DNA of 64,000 bases from Entrophospora sp. SA101 (lineage: Eukaryota > Glomeromycota > Glomeromycetes > Entrophosporales > Entrophosporaceae): contig CAUDNR010003635.1 of assembly GCA_958430865.1 (NCBI GenBank), positions 1 to 64,000 on the forward strand. Direction: 5' to 3'. The notes beneath the pieces were generated by a model. The model was not told where the DNA came from, did no database searches, and was given only the letters and a program-made list of their open reading frames with translations. Of the stretch, positions 1-11,515 are shown one piece after another. Position numbers and translations under genes: made by a program. Position 1 is the stretch's first letter; the number at the start of each line of letters is the position of its first letter.

Positions 1-1921
1 CACCATTATTGTTATTATTATTCGCATGAGCTGCTGTTGACGTTATTCGATTGTTTGTCGCAGGTAATGCTAATGAAGATGAACTTAACAATGGAGGTTT
101 CGGTGATGTAGGCGATAATGGTGTTATTGTTGGAGATTTAGGAGAAAGCGGGAATTGAGGTGTTGTAGGAGAATTACGTAAAGATGCAGGAGGTGTTGCT
201 ATATTATCAACTTTTAATTGTCTATTGAATAAACCTAAAATACTCATACCAATTTTATGTGTCTTTGTTACATTAATAGATGGAGAGGGTAAAGGTGTCA
301 GTGTTGGTGTTGATGTCGGTGACGATGACAATGTTGGTGTTGGTGTCGGTGTTGATGTTGTTGTATGACTTTCTAAATTATCATTATTAATTTGGATAGT
401 ATTTTTACTAGTATTTTTTTCAAATTCTTCGGTAGGCGTAGTTTTTGTTTGTGTTGTAAATTGTGATGATGGAGATGTAGTATTTACAGATGTTGGATAA
501 AGTTTTGATGAATTAGTAGAAGATTTATCATCTATAACAGAAACTTTTATGGTTGGTGAAAGATGATGAAAGCTTGATGATGGTTTTGCTGTTATTGTTG
601 TTGAATCATTGATATTAGTAGGTGGAGATAATGATGATGATTCTTCCAATGATATTTGTGATATTTCCAATATTTCATCATTGTCGTCATTATTTACATT
701 ATCATTAACTCTATCATTCTCATTCCCGTTGTCATTGTCATTGTCATTATCATCACCTATAACATTGCTATTGTTATTATTATTACCAGATATATCAATA
801 GATTTTTTTCCTTCCTTTTCACGTCTACGCCTTTCACGTCTTGCTTCTCTGTCTTCTAATTTAGCGTTACTACCTTTCCTTGTTTTACGTCTTCTTGGTG
901 GTTTTAGGTTAATATTATTATGTGATATTGTTGTTACAGGGATATTGTTGTTGGTGATTGGAGCTCCGCCAAAAGATAATAGTAAACTTTGTTCTAGTAA
1001 TTGACGCCTGAATATTTGAGAAGCACGATTCCCTTGGGGCAGTATAATTGATTCACGCTTTTGTTTGCGTTCTTGATCTTGATTTTTTTGTTGTAATTCG
1101 TTATTATTATTAATTTGTGAAAAACGAAATGTATCAGAAGATAAAATACTAGATGGAGGTTTTCTTGGATTGCAAGTTTGTAATATAATACGAGAAGCCA
1201 TGTTGATATGAGTAGAAATTTTTCTAGAGTGTCTATTTGAATGATTTGATAAATGTCTTTTATGTTTTGATAAAGGAATAAGCGATGCATGGATAAGTTT
1301 TGGAGGATGAGGAGGACCTGGTAACCAAGGATGTACTTGAATCTTTAATGGAGGCAGATCGGCATCCATATCAGTTGGATCATTTGTTGAAAATGGATTT
1401 GAAGTTGGAGCAGGCTCCAGAACTTTATTTCCTTTTAACGATTTCGATTTATACTTTTTTACATTAGAACGTTTAAGTTGAGAGATGGGATGTTTTGAGT
1501 TATTTACATCTTGTGGTTGTTGCTGTTGTTGACGATTTCTTCTCGTGATATTTTTATTTTTTTTATCTTCATTTAATGAAAATCTTTTTAATTTTTGTTG
1601 AATTTGTTGTTGTTCGTTCAAGCTTTTATTAGTAATGTTAAAAGAAACTCTGCGTTTGTCTGATTGATCATCAACATTTGATTTTGAAACTTGATTATCA
1701 TTATCATGATCTTGTAATGATGAATCTTTTTGACTTTCATTATCACCAACTTGAACAACTTTAACTGTTGTAACAACAATTCCACTAAAGCTTGATCTTT
1801 TTTCTGTATTACTATTATTACCATTATTGGTATTATTATTTGAATTTATAAATTTTGATTCATCGTCATTGTTATTCACATTGTTTGTTATAGTTGTATT
1901 GTCATTAATTGAAACTGACAT
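1..1921 (-). CDS. Large Ser/Thr/Asn/Pro-rich protein, 5' part (runs off the left edge)
   Basis: An uninterrupted minus-strand reading frame of 640 codons runs from an ATG at 1919-1921 to the window edge with no stop, so the protein is longer than what is seen. It is hydrophilic and of low complexity. The first 100 residues are rich in Asn, Asp, Ser and Thr. Around residues 190-240 there is a Pro/His-rich stretch with the motif PWLPGPPHPPK followed by a His/Arg/Ser-rich segment. Residues about 350-372 form a strongly basic block (EDREARRERRRREKEGKKS), a likely nuclear-localisation or nucleic-acid-binding patch. The last 80 visible residues are packed with SP and TP dipeptides (SPKSPTITPLSPTSPKP), typical of proline-directed kinase targets. 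No known domain is recognised. It is probably a disordered regulatory protein. The length without stops and the biased but non-random composition support real coding; function is unknown. Confidence 0.75.
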   Translation of the reverse strand, partial: MSVSINDNTTITNNVNNNDDESKFINSNNNTNNGNNSNTEKRSSFSGIVVTTVKVVQVGDNESQKDSSLQDHDNDNQVSKSNVDDQSDKRRVSFNITNKSLNEQQQIQQKLKRFSLNEDKKNKNITRRNRQQQQQPQDVNNSKHPISQLKRSNVKKYKSKSLKGNKVLEPAPTSNPFSTNDPTDMDADLPPLKIQVHPWLPGPPHPPKLIHASLIPLSKHKRHLSNHSNRHSRKISTHINMASRIILQTCNPRKPPSSILSSDTFRFSQINNNNELQQKNQDQERKQKRESIILPQGNRASQIFRRQLLEQSLLLSFGGAPITNNNIPVTTISHNNINLKPPRRRKTRKGSNAKLEDREARRERRRREKEGKKSIDISGNNNNNSNVIGDDNDNDNDNGNENDRVNDNVNNDDNDEILEISQISLEESSSLSPPTNINDSTTITAKPSSSFHHLSPTIKVSVIDDKSSTNSSKLYPTSVNTTSPSSQFTTQTKTTPTEEFEKNTSKNTIQINNDNLESHTTTSTPTPTPTLSSSPTSTPTLTPLPSPSINVTKTHKIGMSILGLFNRQLKVDNIATPPASLRNSPTTPQFPLSPKSPTITPLSPTSPKPPLLSSSSLALPATNNRITSTAAHANNNNNNG

Positions 1922-1946
1922 TACAAATTCAATGTTTTGTTTTAAA

Positions 1947-2022
1947 CTAAATTATAATAATTAAATATTAATCTTTGACTAATAATAGTACATAATAATC
2001 ATAACAAGGAAAAATTACTTAC
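1947..2022 (-). other. Candidate 5'-UTR intron of the minus-strand gene ending at position 1
   Basis: On the minus strand a strong donor (AAAG|GTAAGTAA, G at 2022) is followed 76 bases later by a T-rich acceptor (ATAATTTAG|, G at 1947), 26 bases before the ATG. This is the same size as the coding introns elsewhere in the window. There is no coding constraint to test it, so it rests on splice-site sequence alone. Confidence 0.4.
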
Positions 2023-3484
2023 CTTTTTTCTTCGGAAAAATTTCAAAGAAATCGATTGGCTTGAATCTAAAAAGATTAAAAAAACTATAATAGAGAAAAT
2101 TAAAAATTAAGGAATTAATGTTAAAATTAATCTTTTTTTTTGATTGATGAATATTATCATCATCTATCCGTAATTCTTTATATTTCAATTTAAGTAATTT
2201 GTGAAAATCACAGACTTTTTTCTCTATAAAATAAAAAAAGGATACGATAGTTGTTTGATGAATGAATAAAGATGGTATGATATTCTTTGTTTTTTAAATT
2301 TATAATAAAAAAAGGTATAAATGAGTGAAATTTTCAATATTCCGCGAATATTTTTTATGAAAAAGAAAAGGAGGATACAAAAATAAAAAAAATAGAAAAT
2401 TCAATTGTGTTTAATTTAAAACTAATAGAGTTTGAATTTAAAAATTGACGCACAACATTTAAAAGCGAACAAATATAATTTATGTAATACAAGGAATAAT
2501 TTGTTACACTATTAATATGACGTGAATATCTTTTCATAATAAAGATAATTAAAAGTATCACATAAAATATAATTAATCCTAACCACAAAGAGGCAAAATT
2601 GTAGTAGGTGATATTGACGCCTTAAAGGAAAATATCCTGAAAAGTCAATGTTATTGAAATAACTATCAGAGAAAGATCCTTGCATTTAAAAGATTTTGTA
2701 AATCTTCAAAGATTAAATTCTCATTAGGGTTATTCAAAGGCAAAATTATTAGTATAGATAGATATAAGTAATTGCCCTAATTTAGATGTCTATCATATAA
2801 CAATAGCTAGTTTAGACATTAATAATTTGTTGTGGAAATCTGCACATTATTCTAGATTCAATTTAAAAATTTTATTTTGCTCATGAAATAATAGAGCGGA
2901 TTTGGACCTAAGCAAGAGCAGGAGGGAGTCTATATAAACTTAATTGTCACAAGGTAAATACCATCTAATATAAAAAGGAAAGGAAAGTGACCATGTTAAG
3001 CCTGATGGTAAAACCAAAGAACACATTATATTGAGTTACTAAAAAAACGCAGAGCAAAAGATAAACATTTCATATTAATATAAACCAAAGAAAGTTATTT
3101 TGTAATAGGAGGAGTATTTATAACAAATTTGCTAGTTACCAAGAAAAGGAAGGTTTTCTAAGAATTCAACTATAAAATTTAAAGTAGAGGTCTGCACGTG
3201 CCATCAAAATTGTTTCTGGCCCTGTTACACGAAAAAACACAATTGTCTGTATTAATCTGTACTAACTCGAAACATAATAAATTATTTGTTTATTATTAAT
3301 AAAGGCGTAAGTAACCAATTATTATTCCACAGAAATTACTGGTGCCATTTTATCTAAATAACTAGATGACAGAACCTTTAACATGTATAAGTATGTTGTA
3401 AATTTCTTTTCTTCATATAATCTTCAGTTCAGTTAGTTTTATCTTTATCTTGTAACAACCATAATATCTTAATAAAATGCGAAC
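2023..3484. other. AT-rich intergenic region
   Basis: This stretch lies upstream of the minus-strand gene, and its first part must contain that gene's promoter. I see only short frames without codon structure (for example minus 2355-2588) and no recognisable gene, RNA or element. Confidence 0.5.
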
Positions 3485-4450
3485 ATAAATTAGCCTATCA
3501 AGTTCTAACCTGGCTTCCACTAGATCAAGTTTCCCAATTTTAATGATGAATGAATTTATTCATCATCAAGACCAAATTTTGTGTCTTTTTTTATGAGATT
3601 CCAAGTTGAAGAACAAAAAAATCTTTGATTATTGATGTTTGTTGTGACCAATATTCCTCTGTGAATTAAGATGCAATGGAGTTTAAATGTGATATTCTTT
3701 TTTTATGGCTATTACAGCTGTACTTTACTTACCCAGTTTTGTACACTTTTAAAATTGAATGCATATCAACTTTATTTATTATTAAGTCATATTTCTAAAT
3801 GGAGTATGTCAGTAAAATTTAGTAAAGCAAGTTATAAAAGCCTTATAAATTCTGACTTTTACCCCAATGGATTATCTTATTCATTTCTATTAAAGATGGC
3901 TCCGCAACTAGGAAGTTGCAACCCAAAAAAATATTGACATCTAATGCTGCAACTGCTGTAAGTCTGCAATTGCTGCAACTGTCTGCAACCTCTGGTTGGT
4001 CAGCTACTTCAATCAATATAAAACTAAATTATTTTTCTCAAAAAAAAATTTTTAATTAATGATTATATTTATTGGCCTTGCACAAATTAAAATTAGACTG
4101 ATTGGTAATTTTAATCCTACAAATTTTAATCATGTTAATTGTATGTTGATTAGAAATTATTGTTTTATTCTTTTTTTTTTATATGATGATGACAATTTTC
4201 TAGATATATAAGAATATAGTGGAGGTTGCCTCAATGAAGATGGTGAATACAAAATGTCAGCTGCAGACAATAATAATAGTGATAGCATCATAGTTGACTT
4301 TCTTTTTGTATGTGTTACAATAAATAAGTGTGTGCACTTGCTATTGCTATTGCCAATTGCTAGTTTATATATGTATTAGTATGTTAAGGAAAACCCGTTG
4401 TTCTCAAAAAAAAATTACACTCTAAAAACACCAAGTAAAATTTTTATATA
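3485..4450. other. Upstream flank of the block A kinase pseudogene
   Basis: AT-rich DNA with a short run of GCTGCAACTG-type repeats near 3950-4005. A frame at 3671-3937 (88 codons, hydrophobic, Phe/Tyr/Leu-rich) has no recognisable motif and I do not call it a gene. The same region recurs at 24100-25065. Confidence 0.4.
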
Positions 4451-5945
4451 ATGTCACATGCTAAACTATCGTCATTGTTATCACTAGAAAGAGAGGAATT
4501 TGTATATAAAATTCATGGTGAAATGCATAGTAATGCAACAGTTAATTCTGATGAAGAAAGTAGGAAAGATTATTTTTTTCATTAGGAGCTTTCTGAAAAT
4601 GAAAAAGAATATTGTAAAGAAGAGTTTATTTATGATATTGAATTAAGAAATGCAACTTATAAATCTGGTCAACCAAAAGAATGTAACAAGTGCAAATTGA
4701 CAAGTTACTCTGATAGGTTCTGTGAAGGTTGCATTAGTTTACAATTACAGAGTCTTTACACCACATGGACATCTGGAAATAACATAATTGATGATTTTAT
4801 TCAACAATGTCAAATGAAATCATCTCTGCCAAAATATATTTTAGAATGGATACCTTTTGAGCAATTTAAAAAAGTAACAAAATTGACAGAAGGTGGATTT
4901 AGTTCAATTTATACTGCTACATGGACAAGAGGACAAATAATTGATTATGATGAAAGTAAAAAGGAATTTAGTTATTTAGGAGGAGGGCAATTAGTAGTAT
5001 TAAAAAGTTTAAATGATTCAAGTAATCTAGGAAAAGGCTTTTTTGATGAGGTTGGTAATTGTCATTTATAAACAATGTTCTATTATATATTACTAATTGA
5101 TTTTATATTTAATTACGGGCAGTAAATTATTTTGAAATTAAATCACATATGATTGTTCCTTGCTATGGTATAACTAAATTCCCAGATAATGGAAACTATG
5201 CAATATTTTTAACTTATGCAAATGAAAATTTAAGGGATTACTTGAAAAAAAATTATTCAAATTTAACATTAAAAGACAGAATTGTAATCTTTTATTATTT
5301 ATGTATTGCATTATATGCTATACATGGAAAAGATTTAGTCCATTGTGATTTACATAGTGGTAATATACTTGTGGAAGGAGGTGGTTGTTATATTACAGAT
5401 TTAGGATTGTGTGGGCCAGTTGATGAAAAGTCATCAAATAAAGTCTATGGAATTGTATCATATACTGCACCCGAACTACTTAGAGCAAAAGAACACAAAA
5501 GAAACAGATATCTATAGTGTTGGATGTTAATGTGGAAATATTTGCAGGACATCCACCATTTGATGATAGGGGTCACAATCATCGTTTGATTTTTGATATA
5601 TGTGAAGTTTACGACCACCAATATTATCTGAAATGTCTGATGATTATGCGCAAATGATGCAGAGATGTTGGGATGTGGATCCATCAAAAAGGCCAACTGG
5701 TAATGACCTGTTTGATTTTGTTTATAATAAACGTAATAAAATTATTAAAAAATGATAATAATAATAGTAATACTACTACTATTAGCGGTGGTAGTAGTGC
5801 TTCGCAACAAGCACACAAATCACACCCAGATGCATATCATAAAAGTAGAATATTAGATGAAGAGATTGCTAAATCTAAAGGTTTAAAATTTTATACAAGT
5901 AATGATAGCTCGTTAAATAATCTTGATTTCAACTCTTTTCTCTAA
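4451..5945 (+). pseudogene. TKL-like protein kinase pseudogene, block A copy
   Basis: Homologous over its whole length to the intact kinase at 55844-57382. It keeps the ATG, the CxxC...CxxC motif (near 4681-4735), the glycine loop (LTEGGFSSIY), the catalytic HCDLHSGN and the DLG and APE motifs, but it is dead. An in-frame TAG lies at 4583-4585, where about 15 bases of the intact gene are missing. The intron acceptor CAG has become CGG (5116-5120 region). Small deletions around 5480-5550 shift the frame after the APE motif, and more shifts follow near 5605 and in the tail. The C-terminal Ser-rich tail is still readable up to the stop at 5943-5945. It was once a full gene of about 490 residues. 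Copies with the same lesions lie at 25066 and, from 60263 on, in the 59864 gene. Confidence 0.9.
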
Positions 5946-6141
5946 AATGTCAACAAAGGTGAATAAAATTTTCATTATTAATTGGAAATTATCATCCATC
6001 AACTATTTTTTGATTCTTGTTATAATAAAATAAAGGGCTGTTGTATGTGAAATTGAAATCTATAATTAAAATTTCGGGGTGGGGTGTTTGGAAACATCTG
6101 ATTAGTACACGTATTAAATAATTATAATACTAATACACATT

Positions 6142-6721
6142 ACACACTTTCTATAACGAACCTTTGGGTTGGGCTAAAAAAGTTCGTTATAGGGGATTTG
6201 TTAAAAAAAATTTAATGCTTATGATCATGATCATGATCACGATAAGGATCATGTTAAGGAGGATAAGAAACTGATAATGAAGTGATCAATGATCAAAAGA
6301 TTTACATATAACGCGATCGATTTTGTGAAATACAAATTATTTAAAAAAAATATCTAATGTTGATTGTTGATTTGAATCAATTTCTATTTTTTTTTTAAAA
6401 AATTTTCTTTTAATGGTTTAATTTCATTGTTGCTTAGTTGCAACTTTTCGGATTGTTGGCTAATGTATATGTTTAATTTCTCTATTGCTAATATGGAAAC
6501 CCTTCAATGACTTCTTCTTGATTTTGCTCATTTGGAGTAATCATTAAAATTATTTCGGGGCCCTTTTCAGTATCACCAATCATGATGTATTTAGATGTAG
6601 ATATAGGATTAGTGGACATCAATATTAAAAAAATTAACACAAGATAATCTGATATACGATCATCAGTTCGTTATAGACAGATGTAGATGATGATTTTTCT
6701 GAAAAAGTTCGTTATACAGTA
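6142..6721. mobile_element. MITE-like element with TATAACGAAC termini, block A
   Basis: The left side carries CTATAACGAAC and the right side GTTCGTTATA in opposite orientation, about 570 bases apart; each side also has an internal inverted copy (6174-6190 and 6664-6675). CAGTATAACGAAC-type termini are typical of non-autonomous pogo/Tigger-like elements. No transposase frame is present. A run of overlapping TGATCA sites lies at 6221-6240. The limits are approximate. Confidence 0.5.
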
Positions 6722-7727
6722 TAGAAAATTTAATTAATAAATTAGAGATTTTTTAAAATAGTAAAAAATCGGGCTTAAATCTCATATAGCGCGAATTGCA
6801 AATTCACGCAAATTTCATATTCACGCACAACTTACCCATGAACTAGAGGCACTATGCTACAAACTGTATTCAAAAACGAAAAGATATCTCTCTTTTCATG
6901 GACTAGTTATATTACGAGAGTATGTATGTATTTTTATTATTATTTCTTTTTACTTTGTCAATCGATCGCTAAAAAGATTGACATTATGTAGCCATAATAA
7001 TAATAATAACGTCTGCCAATAAGTTATTATCGCGAAATTTCTAATTAAGGCTTAAGTAAAACCATATATTAAAATTTTCAAACCCAGAAAACAAAATATT
7101 CTGATTGGTTTTTTTTTTTCATTAAAAAAAAAAATAAAAAATTAATAATGTGTGCATCTTGCATTTTTAATATATTACGTGAATTAATAATATGTTTTAA
7201 AAATAGTTATGACTTATTATTCTGATAATAATAATAGTAATAATGTAATTAATGTTGAAACCAAAAGTGGAGTAAAACATCCTCCAATAAAACGGGATCT
7301 ACGAACCGAGTTTGTTATTTTTAACTCGAATGATCAACCCTAATACTAACTCAAATAGGACCCCGGATTATTATAATTGAGATAACACCTTAGGCCATTA
7401 GAAATTTTTACCCTTTTAAGCATGTAATATTTTCCTCCTTTTAACCATTTTAGCAAAAGCTTTACCCATATAAAACATATGTAACCATTGAAAAAAATTT
7501 ATCCGATGTATTTTTATCTAAAGTTCTTGATAAACTCAATATAATCAATAAAATAATCTAGTATTAGTAATAGCAGGGTCATTAGAAAATTTACTTAAAA
7601 CGGAAAAGGACACAAAACCTTCTATATCGATTATAAAATTACAATTTAATCCTTGCCTATTTTTCTATTTTTAAAATTTACTTTATCCATAATTTCATAT
7701 ATAATAATAAATTTCCTGGAACAAATA
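6722..7727. other. AT-rich intergenic DNA (recurs at 27337-28342 and 62150-63155)
   Basis: Contains homopolymer runs and short ATA/ATT microsatellites (for example 6990-7005 and 7228-7243). I see no coding structure on either strand. Confidence 0.5.
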
Positions 7728-8396
7728 CAGTCAAACCTCGTCACAACGAACCTCGTCACAGCGGATTTCTTGTTACAACGGATTTAAATTTTGTTCCCTT
7801 TTTTACTAATTAAAAATATTTGTCACAGCGGATTTTATTAATATTAATATTAATATTAATAAATTCGTGTCACAGTGTTAACGGATTTTGATTGGGAACC
7901 TTCTATATTTCTATGACTACTAATCTTACCACAGCGGATTCACGTGACATAGAAATTTATAAAATTATCCGAATTACTAAAATAGGCAACAAAATTTGTT
8001 TTAATTTACAGATTTAATTAAATACTAATACGGATTATTTGATCAAGTAACAAAATTTTCCAGATTTATAAAATAATTTATCGAATGCTTGCGAGTAACA
8101 ATATTTTTTAAGTTTCTAAAATAATTTATCAAATGCTTGCGAGTAACAAATAATTAAATAGATTGTATGTTCAAATATTTGCAAATAACAAAATCCCAAG
8201 TTTCCAAATAAATGACTGAAAGTTTTTAGACAATAAAACGAACAGGATTTATTATCCTTCTCCAAAGATCAAAATTTCAAAATGCTATATTTAAAAAATT
8301 TTTTTGTCAATCATGATCATCACCATAGCGGATTTCTTGTCACAACGTATTTTTTTGGCTGGTCCCATCAATCCGCTGTGACGAGGTTTGACTGTG
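7728..8396. mobile_element. pogo/Tigger-like MITE with CAGTCAAACCTCGTCACA termini, block A
   Basis: Begins after a TA with CAGTCAAACCTCG followed by CACAGCGGAT, and ends at 8365-8396 with the inverse (ATCCGCTGTGACGAGG, then TTTGACTGTG) before TA. The motif CACAGCGGATT is repeated several times inside the element. Such termini with TA target duplication are typical of pogo/Tigger-type DNA transposons. There is no transposase, so it is non-autonomous. Confidence 0.65.
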
Positions 8397-8900
8397 TATC
8401 CGTTAAACCGAGACTCGCAATGATCATCATCACCATTTTCGTCGAGTTTCAGAGTTTTTTAATTAAAATTTTTCTAAAATTTTCATCAAAACCTAAGCGT
8501 GTTTTGTCCAGGTGTGTATGATAAAGATGCTAAAAAATCTGCACATAATATTTTATTATATTGATATAACATATGTTTGATAGAACATCACAGTAAAGTG
8601 TTTCACTCACTTGTTAATATTGAATCAAAAAGTATAAATATAACAAACGCCGTTTGCATATTCTTATTATACAAATCAAAACAATAATTCCTTTTGCTTC
8701 TTTACACATCAAAAATCTCGGGAGTTCATAAAAACCATAAAATAGATATAACAAAACTCTTATTTGATTTCAAATATAGAGTTTAGAAACTACCAAAAGA
8801 TTTCTTCAACTTAGTTTTGAAACAAGCACAACTTTTGTCAAAGTAGTCTTGACCAAAACTACATTAATTTACATTTATCGCGCCTCTTCAAATTTCAGCA
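8397..8900. promoter_or_regulatory. Upstream region of the secreted cysteine-rich gene
   Basis: About 500 bases between the MITE and the ATG at 8901, with a TATAAATA sequence at 8633-8640 (268 bases upstream). A short sequence at 8502-8517 (TTTTGTCCAGGTGTGTA) resembles the outer end of the Tc1 element at 20578 and may be a solo terminal repeat. The stretch recurs at 29012-29515; the third copy is cut by the window end. Confidence 0.35.
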
Positions 8901-9751
8901 ATGAAACGAATTCTTTCGAACACGCTCTTCGCAGCATTCTTATTTAGCACCTTGATTAATGCAGCTTACGTCAACTCTGGAAGAGGACTACTCTTCAAAA
9001 GACAAGGTTCGTGTGTCCTAAATTATCATAAAAAAAAGTCAACAAATAAATTTTTTTCTTTTTTAAAAGCTCCTCTTTTAAATCTTTATTAATCATGCAC
9101 ATTTATTTAGCCCTTAACATCGGAGACTCATGCATAAGGGATACTCAATGTGCTTCTGGTATTTGTTCCGGTACATGCAAAGATTCCGATAATCGTCCTG
9201 ATGGAGAACGTTGTGAAGTAAATGAAGCATGCGGAAGCCAAAATTGTGATCGTTTCTGTTTTACTCCCAAAGGTACCGTTAAATTAAATTTTTTTCTTTT
9301 CAGAAAGCTCCAATTTCAAATCTTTATTAATAATGCACATTTATCAGATAATGGACAATCATGCGGAGGGGATTCTGAATGTGTTTCTAGTATTTGTAGC
9401 TCCGGTACATGCAAAGATTCCGATGATCGTCCTGCTGGAGAACGTTGTAAAGTAAAAGAAGCATGCGAAAGCAAAAATTGTGACCGCTTCTGTGTTGGTA
9501 TCGAAAACAGCAAATGTGGTCTAGATATTGACTGTGGTTCACTTGTTTGCCGCAAGAGTGATAATACATGCCAGAGTCTAAATACACGTGAAGATGGAAT
9601 AGAATGCGCAAAAGATGCGGCTTGTAAATCTTCAATTTGCGTTGATTTTTCTGAGTGCAGGAGTAGTGATGATCGTGGTGAAGATGCCGAGTGCTTAAAC
9701 AATAAAGCATGCAAAAGTGGGTTATGCACCCCGAATGGTTGTGCAAAATAG
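8901..9751 (+). CDS. Secreted cysteine-rich repeat protein, block A copy
   Basis: Three exons (8901-9006, 9111-9272, 9348-9751) join in phase 1 to give 223 residues. Residues 1-21 are a signal peptide (hydrophobic core LFAAFLFSTLINA). Lys-Arg at 33-34 (LLFKRQ) is a possible Kex2 processing site. The mature part holds 28 cysteines in repeats of the style C-x5-C-x4-C, with the conserved segment GTCKDSD-RP-GERC. Exon 2 (162 bases, phase 1 at both ends) and the start of exon 3 encode near-duplicate 8-Cys modules, and introns 1 and 2 resemble each other in sequence, so an exon with part of its intron was duplicated. The fold resembles small disulfide-rich extracellular modules; I cannot name a family. 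A cell-surface or effector-like extracellular role is an inference. The splice sites are consistent and the frame is open, so the gene looks intact. Confidence 0.85.
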
Positions 9752-10057
9752 ATTGTAATTTCTATGATTACGCATTTTATATGTAACAATTGATTAGATT
9801 ATTATCAATTTACTTGATTAATCAATAACTAAAACACAATAACCTGAACTCTTTCTTGAATCTCCTTATTGATTATTCATGCATTTTACCTCTTCTTTCT
9901 GTAATTTCCGTATTAGTATTAGCATGTTTTATATACGGGAATATTTTTTGTATCTTTTTTTTTAATTGGAAAATAAAACCTAAAAAATACAAACAAATAA
10001 ATCAAAGATGTAATCCAAAATAAATAACTTTATCCAACAATATCAAAAAGAAATAAA

Positions 10058-10290
10058 CCTTGCCAAAATATATTTTGAATAATGATACCTTTTGAGCAAT
10101 TTGAAAAGGTAGGTAACAAATTAATTGAAGGTGGATTTAGTTCAATTTATACTGCTTCATGGACAAAAGGAATTATTAATGATTATGATAGGAATTTAGT
10201 TATTTTGGAGCACAAGATGTAATATTAAAAAGTTTTAAATGATTCAAGTAATCCAGGAAAAGGCTTTATGAGGTTGATGGTTGTCATTTA
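10058..10290 (+). pseudogene. Kinase N-lobe scrap, block A
   Basis: This fragment is similar to the region of the TKL-like kinase gene from just before IPFEQF through the glycine loop (EGGFSSIYTASW) to the Lys-containing VLKS segment and the start of the intron. It has frameshifts and stops (for example after the LKS codons near 10230) and no ATG or catalytic lobe. It is an independent relic, more diverged than the pseudogene at 4451. Confidence 0.8.
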
Positions 10291-10401
10291 AAGCAAAAAT
10301 AAATAATGCTGTATAATGTTTCATATTGCAATCCCAAAAAGGAAATGTCGCAGTGAGTAACCTTAACACTGTATTATATGATTTTATATTTATTTTCAGA
10401 C

Positions 10402-11170
10402 AATCACAAGTAGAGGTTGGAACACCGGTTCTATACAATCGTATTTAAAACCGGGTTTATTCCGCAAAATCCGGTTTTAATAAAGCTGGTTGAACTAGTA
10501 AACCATATCTAATATGACATAAAAATTGATTTATAATAAAAATATTCTACTATACCCAAAATAGTCACACCATTTATTAAGTATATAACTTTCAGCAAAA
10601 ACTTACCAAAATCGGATGCCACATCAAATACAGTATTAGTTATTCGAAACTCAATCGGCGGAACCGGAGTGCGCAGTAGGTTACACGAAAATTTTGATTT
10701 TGTCAGTTTTATTATTAAACAAAAACTAACTCCTCTCCACATAATAATAAACAAAAATCTAACAACAAATAAATAAATAATAAATTATGATTATGACAAT
10801 AAATTGATAATAAATTATGATTATGACAATAAATTGATAATTAATTATTATTATGACAATAAATTAATAATAAATTATTATTATTTTAAAAATTAAAATT
10901 ATTCCGTTTTATATTCCGCGTAACAAACATTGAAGATTCATTTCGCAGAAACAGATTTTATTGATTTCTGGAAAACCATTTTTGATTCAAATAAGGATTT
11001 TTCATTTAATTATAATCTTCTAGTTAAAATAGCAATTATTATTCTCTTTCAAATGCTAATGTTGAAAGAATATTTTCTCAAACAAAATTAAAAAAATAAG
11101 GAACAAAATGAATAATTAATACATTAAATAAAAAAAAATTTTTTTTTTGCAAATCGAATTTGGATTCGAT
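10402..11170 (+). mobile_element. Decayed hAT-superfamily transposon, block A
   Basis: Near 10960-11098 two overlapping frames read IDFWKTIFDSNKDF and then, after a one-base shift, LSNANVERIFSQTKLKK. This is the C-terminal hAT dimerisation signature (W, then SNA-VER-FSQ). Upstream, 10402-10490 carries GGTTGGAACACCGGTTC and repeated CCGG-type sequence, resembling hAT terminal regions. A 30-bp tandem repeat (about 3.5 units, with TTATGACAAT at 10791, 10821 and 10851) lies inside. The transposase is dead and the limits are approximate. Confidence 0.65.
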
Positions 11171-11224
11171 CTTATAGAAAATCCCTACTATAAAAGTATA
11201 AGATAAGTAAGACACCCTTTTTAG

Positions 11225-11515
11225 CATAAGATAGTCATATTTCTACCCAATCAAAATAAAGAGAGTGGTGTGGTAACACACGAAATCTTGTTTGTAGAAT
11301 TCGGAGACTCTCTTCGCTTGCAACTTCTTTTAGATGATCCTTTTAATAATGGTTTATATGGCACATATAATAAACCGGTAAGAGAGACTTTATGTGTATT
11401 TCAAGATAGGTCTGAATTTAGACTAGATCAATGGATGTGTCAAGATTTAGAAAGTGAGTTGACAAAAGCTAGAGAAGCAATTGCAAAGTTTTTTAATGCG
11501 GTCACAATGGAATAA
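11225..11515 (+). other. Open coding-like fragment without an ATG start, block A
   Basis: An open frame runs from after a stop at 11222-11224 to a stop at 11513-11515 (96 codons). It has balanced, soluble-looking composition (segments EILFVEFGDSLRLQLLLDD and DQWMCQDLESELTKAREA). The only Met codons are near the end, so it is either an internal exon, a fragment, or starts at a GTG (11270), which is unlikely in a fungus. I do not recognise it. The same frame occurs at 31840-32130. Confidence 0.35.

Noticed and set aside
609..1004. Ser/Leu-rich plus-strand frame
   Set aside because: It is the complement of the long minus-strand Ser/Thr/Asn-rich coding frame; its composition follows from that codon use.
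5445..5696. Minus-strand frame over the kinase pseudogene (three copies)
   Set aside because: Pure complement of the dead kinase C-lobe.
9316..9789. Minus-strand frames over the secreted cysteine-rich gene (also 29931-30404)
   Set aside because: They overlap the well-supported plus-strand exons and introns and have no start context or motif.
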